Of a DNA stretch of 7,474 bases, positions 5,588 through 7,474 are shown piece after piece. The DNA lies in the NCBI GenBank assembly GCA_031419715.1, contig JANOLJ010000070.1:1-7474 (forward strand). Reading direction: 5' to 3'. Numbering within the stretch: the first letter of the stretch is position 1; every line of letters starts with the position of its first letter. The notes below the pieces were generated by a model. The model was given only the letters and a program-made list of their open reading frames with translations, searched no databases and was not told the origin of the DNA. This DNA is from JAEMQF01 sp031419715. Its GTDB lineage: Bacteria; Pseudomonadota; Gammaproteobacteria; Burkholderiales; Burkholderiaceae_C. Both the position numbers and the translations under genes were made by a program.

Positions 5588-6410
5588 GGTCCAGCGCGGC
5601 GTGCGCGCCCCACCAGCGGTTCGGCGCGTCGAGCAGCACCAGCATCACGCGCACACCGCCGCGCTCGGCCAGCGCGATAAGGCATTTGCCGGCCTTGGGC
5701 GTGTAGCCCGACTTCACGCCGATGGCGTCAGGGTGGCGCCCCATCAGTTCATTGCCGTTGCGCAAATCGAAGCGGCGCTTGCCGTCCGACGACTCGATGC
5801 GCGCTTCCAGCTGGCGCACGGTCTGCGCGAACACGGGGTTTGCCAGCGCCACTTCCGTGAGCTGCATCAAGTCGTGCGCCGTGGAGTAGTGCCCCGGAGC
5901 GTCGTGGCCGCACGGGTTCTCGAAGCGCGTGTGCGCCAGCCCCAGCTCGGCGGCGCGCCGGTTCATCAGCGTGACGAAGCCGCGCACGCTGCCGCTGTGC
6001 GCTTCGGCCAGCGCGCGGCAGGCATCGTTGGCGGACGCAAGCAGGGTGGCGAGCAACAAACTCGCCTGGGTATATCGCTCGCCGGCCTTGATGCGCAGCC
6101 GGGTGCCGGTGGCTGCGGCAGCACCTGGGCTGACGGTGATCACTTTGCTCGGCTCGTAATTTTCCAGAACCAGCAACGCCGTCATCACCTTGGTCAGGCT
6201 CGCGGGCGCCAGCTTTACCGTCGCGCGCCGCGACCAGACGGTCTTGCCGTCAATGCGTGCCAGGTAGGCGTGCGCGATCCCCTCCAGCGGCCCAGCGCTT
6301 CCGGGAGCGCTCCCGGCCTCGGCCGAGATCGCAGCCATTTGCGCGCCGAACCAAAAACAAAAGACTGCGCCGCAGCGCAGCGCAGCCCGGGCAGGGAGTG
6401 TGCCGGACAC
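5550..6410 (-). CDS. D-alanyl-D-alanine carboxypeptidase/endopeptidase, PBP7-like (peptidase S11)
   Basis: The product is 286 residues. It has an N-terminal signal sequence (hydrophobic about 8-30, likely cleaved near AISAEAG) and the three penicillin-binding active-site motifs: SLTK (71-74, nucleophile S71), SAN (126-128) and KSG (233-235). These place it in the low-molecular-weight PBP5/PBP7 family, which trims or cleaves peptidoglycan peptides in the periplasm. The protein ends about 50 residues after KSG, so it lacks the PBP5 C-terminal beta domain and amphipathic anchor; this points to the PBP7 (PbpG) type and not DacA/DacC. The start is a GTG at 6410, one base after the TGA of the upstream gene (TGACGTG), which implies coupled translation. 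A 16-bp perfect palindrome lies in the codons just after the signal peptide. Confidence 0.92.
   Translation of the reverse strand: MSGTLPARAALRCGAVFCFWFGAQMAAISAEAGSAPGSAGPLEGIAHAYLARIDGKTVWSRRATVKLAPASLTKVMTALLVLENYEPSKVITVSPGAAAATGTRLRIKAGERYTQASLLLATLLASANDACRALAEAHSGSVRGFVTLMNRRAAELGLAHTRFENPCGHDAPGHYSTAHDLMQLTEVALANPVFAQTVRQLEARIESSDGKRRFDLRNGNELMGRHPDAIGVKSGYTPKAGKCLIALAERGGVRVMLVLLDAPNRWWGAHAALDRAFEHAVKSRKP
6301..6316. repeat. Perfect 16-bp palindrome CCGGGAGCGCTCCCGG
   Basis: The sequence equals its own reverse complement over 16 bases. It lies inside the PBP7-like gene at the codons following the signal peptide (around AGSAPGS, 32-38). It could form a strong hairpin in the mRNA with an unusually tight turn, or be a binding site, or be chance in a Gly/Ser/Ala/Pro-coding stretch. 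Confidence 0.6.
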
Positions 6411-6411
6411 G

Positions 6412-7467
6412 TCAGAACTTGAAAATGTCCTTCAGCACTTTCACGCCCTCTTTCTTCACTTCTTCCATCGCGCTCGGTTTGGCGGCCTCTTTCTGCACCG
6501 CCGGTTTCGCCGCGGCGTCCCCGGTGTCGGCGCTGCCGGCCTTGGCAAGGCTCAGGCCCCCGATCGTGGAGCACATGTCGCGCTGGCTCGCCGCCACCGA
6601 GGTGTAGTCGCGGCCGATGCAATGCTGCTTCTTCAAGGTCGCCACCCGGCTGTCTTTCTGGCAATGCTCGGCGACGAAGCGCCAGTCCTTCTGATCGAGG
6701 CCCGTGGTGCAGTGCTGCTCTACGATCTTGTCGGGCCCGAGGCCGCACTCGTCCGCCAAGGCCAGCCCCTTGTTCGCGAAACTGACGAATTTGTCGCGGA
6801 CTTTCAGATCGGCGCCCAGGCGAGTGCACATCTGCGGGCGCAGCTTCGAGCAGCCGAAATCGCTGGCCGCTTCACAGTTCATCCTGCTCTCAGCCGTGGG
6901 CATGCCGGCACATTGGGTTCGTCTGTCACCGCCCAGTTTCTCCGTGGCCTTCAAGAAGCGCCCATACTCGTTCTGATCGAGCGCGGCTTGGCAACTCTTC
7001 GCATTCGTATCGGCCGCCCCAGCGAACGCCTGGTTGATCTGCTCGTCCCCCTTGCACGCGCCGCCAACGCGCTTGCCGGTGGAGACGATCGTCATGTCCT
7101 CGCCGTCGGCCTTCATCTTGACTCTTTGGTTGAAACTGTTGGGTGTGCTCGTGATTTCGCCGCTGCCCGTCATCGCATTCTTGCCGGTGCACTTCATGTT
7201 GAACGTGACGGTGTTGCCCGACTGCTTCACGTCGCTCATGGTGCAGTTGTCGTCGGGACTGCTCTTTACAGGCTTGCTCTCCTGCCCCTTGAGCATGCAG
7301 ACCTTTTGCGCCTGCCCGCCCATCATGCCGGCCATGCCCGCCGGCATTCCCGCCATTTCCATCTTGGTGGTCATTTCCCAGAATTCGCCGGTGGCTTCGG
7401 CGGCCAGCGCTGATGCGCCGAGCTGTGACAAGGACACGACGAGAACGAAATTCAGAACCGTTTTCAT
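6412..7467 (-). CDS. Secreted DUF3617-domain protein with Cys-rich C-terminal region
   Basis: The product is 351 residues. It starts with a signal peptide (MKTVLNFVLVVSLSQLGASALAAE, likely cut after ALA at 21-23). GEFWEMTTKMEMAGM (27-41) is the typical opening of DUF3617 proteins, whose function is unknown. Seven Met lie between 32 and 49. The mature part has 14 Cys: four in the DUF3617 region (57, 75, 93, 138) and ten from 159 to 299. The even number suggests up to seven disulfides in the periplasm. The tail (about 315-351) is Lys/Ala/Glu-rich and probably flexible. The ATG at 7467 has only AGAAG close upstream before the window ends, so the promoter is not visible. It is the first visible gene of an operon with the PBP7-like peptidase (1-base gap) and the membrane protein. 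A role in envelope maintenance is inferred from this context only. Confidence 0.82.
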   Translation of the reverse strand: MKTVLNFVLVVSLSQLGASALAAEATGEFWEMTTKMEMAGMPAGMAGMMGGQAQKVCMLKGQESKPVKSSPDDNCTMSDVKQSGNTVTFNMKCTGKNAMTGSGEITSTPNSFNQRVKMKADGEDMTIVSTGKRVGGACKGDEQINQAFAGAADTNAKSCQAALDQNEYGRFLKATEKLGGDRRTQCAGMPTAESRMNCEAASDFGCSKLRPQMCTRLGADLKVRDKFVSFANKGLALADECGLGPDKIVEQHCTTGLDQKDWRFVAEHCQKDSRVATLKKQHCIGRDYTSVAASQRDMCSTIGGLSLAKAGSADTGDAAAKPAVQKEAAKPSAMEEVKKEGVKVLKDIFKF

Positions 7468-7474
7468 GGCTTCT

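Noticed and set aside
5574..6422. Plus-strand open frame (282 codons) opposite the PBP7-like gene
   Set aside because: The minus strand carries all three penicillin-binding motifs in order; the plus-strand translation is Arg/His/Gln/Val-rich with no domain.
6400..7413. Plus-strand open frame (337 codons) opposite the DUF3617 gene
   Set aside because: The minus strand has a signal peptide and family motif; the plus-strand translation is Ala/Leu/His/Arg-rich shadow sequence.

Overview
The window looks like chromosomal DNA from a high-GC betaproteobacterium, most likely of the order Burkholderiales. The basis is overall GC-rich coding with strong third-position G/C, a DUF6776-type membrane protein, the remnant of a PF04392-type ABC transporter binding protein, and a DUF3617 protein with a Met-rich N-terminus. 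This is recognition from memory, not a database search, and I do not name a genus.

Layout. At the left edge (1-267, minus) is the N-terminus of a large FAD-dependent amine dehydrogenase of the sarcosine/dimethylglycine dehydrogenase type, which runs out of the window. Just upstream of it (279-377, minus) are about 32 codons matching only the extreme C-terminus of an ABC-transporter substrate-binding protein; the rest of that gene is gone. From there to 723 there is no gene. This gap holds a long imperfect inverted repeat (555-706), several perfect palindromes, and an 11-bp inverted pair at its edges (281-291 and 718-728), so it looks like a repeat or rearrangement scar. Next is a DUF6776-type inner-membrane protein (724-1410, minus).

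A divergent intergenic region (1411-1549) with a candidate promoter and a GC-rich hairpin leads into a plus-strand two-gene operon. A 666-residue protein combining cNMP-binding-like, CBS-pair and GlnD-like nucleotidyltransferase (DUF294) domains (1550-3550) overlaps by one base a DEDDh 3'-5' exonuclease (3550-4209). The pairing suggests that a nucleotide-sensing, possibly nucleotide-transferring regulator works with a nuclease. This is the least explained functional unit here.

The right half is a tightly packed minus-strand operon, transcribed from right to left. It encodes a secreted DUF3617 protein with a Cys-rich C-terminal region (7467-6412), a secreted PBP7-like D,D-peptidase (6410-5550), and a polytopic GT-C/TMTC-like membrane protein ending in a short TPR (5587-4220). 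All three products act at the cell envelope. This operon converges on the exonuclease gene with a 10-bp gap. No tRNA, rRNA, CRISPR array or intact insertion sequence was seen.
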